Origin: JANQQJ01 sp046290575
Lineage (GTDB): Bacteria; Pseudomonadota; Alphaproteobacteria; SMXS01
Length of the DNA: 64,000 nucleotides
Assembly (NCBI GenBank): GCA_046290575.1
Contig: JBKAGX010000004.1
Location: 62,001 to 126,000 of the forward strand
Direction of reading: 5' to 3'
Shown here: positions 62,436 to 64,000 of the stretch, piece by piece
Layout: every line of letters starts with the position of its first letter
Position numbering within the stretch: the stretch's first letter is position 1
Position numbers and translations under genes: made by a program
Notes under the pieces: generated by a model
What the model was told of the DNA's origin: nothing
Databases searched by the model: none
The model's input: only the letters and a program-made list of their open reading frames with translations

Positions 62436-63883
62436 GTTTCTGTCAGCAGCGAGAGCTGGGACTGGCGGCCGCCTTCCTGGTCTTCCAGGCCGGTTGGATA
62501 GTCGCCGGAGAAGCACGCATCGCAATATTGCGGGTGATCGTTACGCCCGGGTTCACCGACAGCGCGATAAAGACCGTCGAGGCTGAGATAGGCAAGCGAG
62601 TCGACGCCGATCAGCTTGGCCATTTCCGCCTGATCCATGCGCGCGGCCAGCAACTTGTCCCGCTCCGGCGTATCGACGCCATAGAAGCAGGGGTTGGTTG
62701 TTGGTGGGCTGGCGATCCGCATATGCACCTCGCTGGCGCCGGCAGCGCGCACCATTTCAACGATTTTGATGGAGGTTGTCCCGCGCACGATACTGTCGTC
62801 GACCAGAATGACACGCTTGCCTTTAAGCTCCGCGCGGTTGGCATTGTGCTTCAGGCGGACGCCCAGATGGCGAATCGAATCCGTCGGCTCGATAAAAGTC
62901 CGCCCCACATAGTGATTGCGGATGATCCCCAGCTCAAACGGCAGGCCGGATTCTTGTGAATAGCCGATGGCTGCGGGCGTGCCCGAATCAGGCACCGGGA
63001 TAACCATATCTGCATCAACACTGGATTCGCGCGCCAATTCCCGGCCGATCCGCTTGCGAATCTCATACATGCTGGTGCCGTTGGACTGGCTGTCCGGCCG
63101 CGAAAAATAGACATGCTCGAAGATGCAGGGCCGGGGTTTGACCGGCAGGAAGGGGTGCAGGCTTTGCGAGCCCTCTTCGGTGAAGACCACCATCTCGCCC
63201 GGTTCGATGTCACGGATGAACTTTGCACCGGTGATGTCGAAGGCGCAGCTTTCGGAGGCCAAAAGAGGAATGCCGCCATCGAGCTTGCCCAGCACCAGCG
63301 GGCGGACGCCCATGGGGTCACGAATACCGATCATTTTCTTCTGCGTCAGGATGACCAGGGAGTAAGCGCCCTGAACCTGGCGCAACGCATCGACCAGCCG
63401 GTCAATCAGCCGCGGCTCCCGGCTCAACGCGACAAGATGGATGATGACCTCTGTATCTGATGTCGACTGGAAGATCGCACCCTTGCGAACCAGCTCGCGG
63501 CGCAGGGTCATCGCATTGGTCAGATTGCCATTATGCGCGATCGCGAACCCGCCGCCTGACAGTTCGGCGAACAGAGGCTGGACGTTGCGCAGGACCGTGT
63601 CACCGGATGTTGAATAGCGGTTATGGCCGATCGCGCTGTCGCCCGGCAGGCTGCTGATCACATCACCAGAGGTCAGATTGTCGCCGACGAGCCCCAGGCA
63701 CCTTTGTGAATGGAATTGCACGCCATCATAAGAAACAACACCGGCTGCCTCCTGGCCGCGGTGTTGCAGAGCGTGCAGGCCCAGCACGGTATGGGCGGCT
63801 GAGTCAGTATGACCGTAGATACCGAAAACCCCGCACTCCTCGTGAAGGGTATCGTCATCGAAAGGGGTTTCGTCCCTAAGCAA
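62432..63883 (-). CDS. purF: Amidophosphoribosyltransferase
   Basis: This 483-residue enzyme begins purine synthesis (PRPP + glutamine to phosphoribosylamine). A 16-residue propeptide precedes the catalytic Cys17 (EECGVFGIYG). The phosphoribosyl loop is VILVDDSIVRGTTS. Cysteines in DITGAK-region (SCAFD), PCFYGVD and YCDACFSGDYP match the [4Fe-4S] B. subtilis type. The TTG at 63883 is the only start before the cysteine in the open frame. Confidence 0.95.
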   Translation of the reverse strand: MLRDETPFDDDTLHEECGVFGIYGHTDSAAHTVLGLHALQHRGQEAAGVVSYDGVQFHSQRCLGLVGDNLTSGDVISSLPGDSAIGHNRYSTSGDTVLRNVQPLFAELSGGGFAIAHNGNLTNAMTLRRELVRKGAIFQSTSDTEVIIHLVALSREPRLIDRLVDALRQVQGAYSLVILTQKKMIGIRDPMGVRPLVLGKLDGGIPLLASESCAFDITGAKFIRDIEPGEMVVFTEEGSQSLHPFLPVKPRPCIFEHVYFSRPDSQSNGTSMYEIRKRIGRELARESSVDADMVIPVPDSGTPAAIGYSQESGLPFELGIIRNHYVGRTFIEPTDSIRHLGVRLKHNANRAELKGKRVILVDDSIVRGTTSIKIVEMVRAAGASEVHMRIASPPTTNPCFYGVDTPERDKLLAARMDQAEMAKLIGVDSLAYLSLDGLYRAVGEPGRNDHPQYCDACFSGDYPTGLEDQEGGRQSQLSLLTET

Positions 63884-63891
63884 CGGGTCTG

Positions 63892-64000
63892 TTACTCCGG
63901 CGGCTGGCGCTCAATCAAATCGGGGATTTGACGATTTATATCGGGTGTATAGCCGGTTCCTTCGAGTGTGTCTTGCGATCTTTCAAGGAGTTCCTGCGCC
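63892..64000 (-). CDS. cvpA: C-terminal end of an upstream gene, probably cvpA
   Basis: Only 35 residues are in the window (AQELLERSQDTLEGTGYTPD..., ending IERQPPE). The acidic, polar tail and the place just before purF fit CvpA, a membrane protein whose gene usually precedes purF. The assignment rests on synteny and is weak. Confidence 0.45.
   Translation of the reverse strand, partial: AQELLERSQDTLEGTGYTPDINRQIPDLIERQPPE

Overview
The window reads as chromosomal DNA of a GC-rich alphaproteobacterium. The support is mixed: an NDUFS4-like complex I accessory subunit (a family of mitochondria and alphaproteobacteria), a DksA keeping only one zinc-finger cysteine, the recA-alaS order, a double cold-shock-domain protein, an Atm1-type ABC exporter, a TPR-BamB-Der block, and a ceramide gene cluster in the same order as in Caulobacter. 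I cannot name a genus. There are three tRNA genes, and I saw no rRNA, CRISPR array, phage or transposase.

Layout. 1-8.3 kb holds the start of an LptF/LptG permease gene, a DUF2141 gene, and then a lipid locus. On the + strand this locus has a DAG-kinase-family lipid kinase and a Tam41-like nucleotidyltransferase. Convergent to them on the - strand is a four-gene operon (acyl-AMP ligase, ceramide reductase-like, acyl carrier protein, serine palmitoyltransferase). recX follows. 8.3-14.6 kb has nhaB, a cold-shock gene with a possible RNA switch, a luxI-luxR quorum-sensing pair with palindromic operators, tRNA-Pro, the complex I subunit, tRNA-Arg, an ACT-domain regulator and mlaC. 14.6-20.1 kb is a - strand transport run (TRAP dctP-Q-M, a universal stress protein, a Na+/alanine symporter, cytochrome c), several genes overlapping by 4 nt. 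20.2-28.5 kb is accessory-like: NnrU, a cysteine-rich secreted protein with two repeats, a GNAT enzyme, a lipoprotein without an ordinary start codon, a REP-like palindrome, and a disrupted VWA gene parted from its moxR partner by a parDE toxin-antitoxin cassette. A membrane-bound AraC-type regulator and a fatty acid hydroxylase follow.

28.5-31 kb is a bufferin-type RiPP operon (DUF2282 precursor, MNIO enzyme, DUF2063 partner, DoxX). 31-42.5 kb is largely core: dksA, recA, alaS, a cyclic-nucleotide-gated K+ channel, a LOG enzyme, a LysM protein, an Atm1-type exporter, psd and pssA. 42.5-47.3 kb is an RND efflux operon headed by a PadR repressor. 47.5-64 kb holds an unrecognised alpha/alpha-toroid protein, a lipoprotein, tRNA-Gln, ppx/gppA-rlmE, guaB-rsmB-guaA, panB, the TPR-bamB-der block (der carries a frameshift), an APH-fold kinase, a flavin-binding protein, an SDR, purF and the tail of an upstream gene (probably cvpA).

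The most interesting region is the lipid locus. The - strand operon makes the ceramide long-chain base. The + strand kinase and Tam41-like enzyme could phosphorylate ceramide and then activate it with CTP. That would be a CDP-ceramide branch of anionic sphingolipid synthesis. Two genes that are normally intact (der and the VWA gene) are broken, so assembly error in a draft or metagenomic sequence has to be kept in mind.
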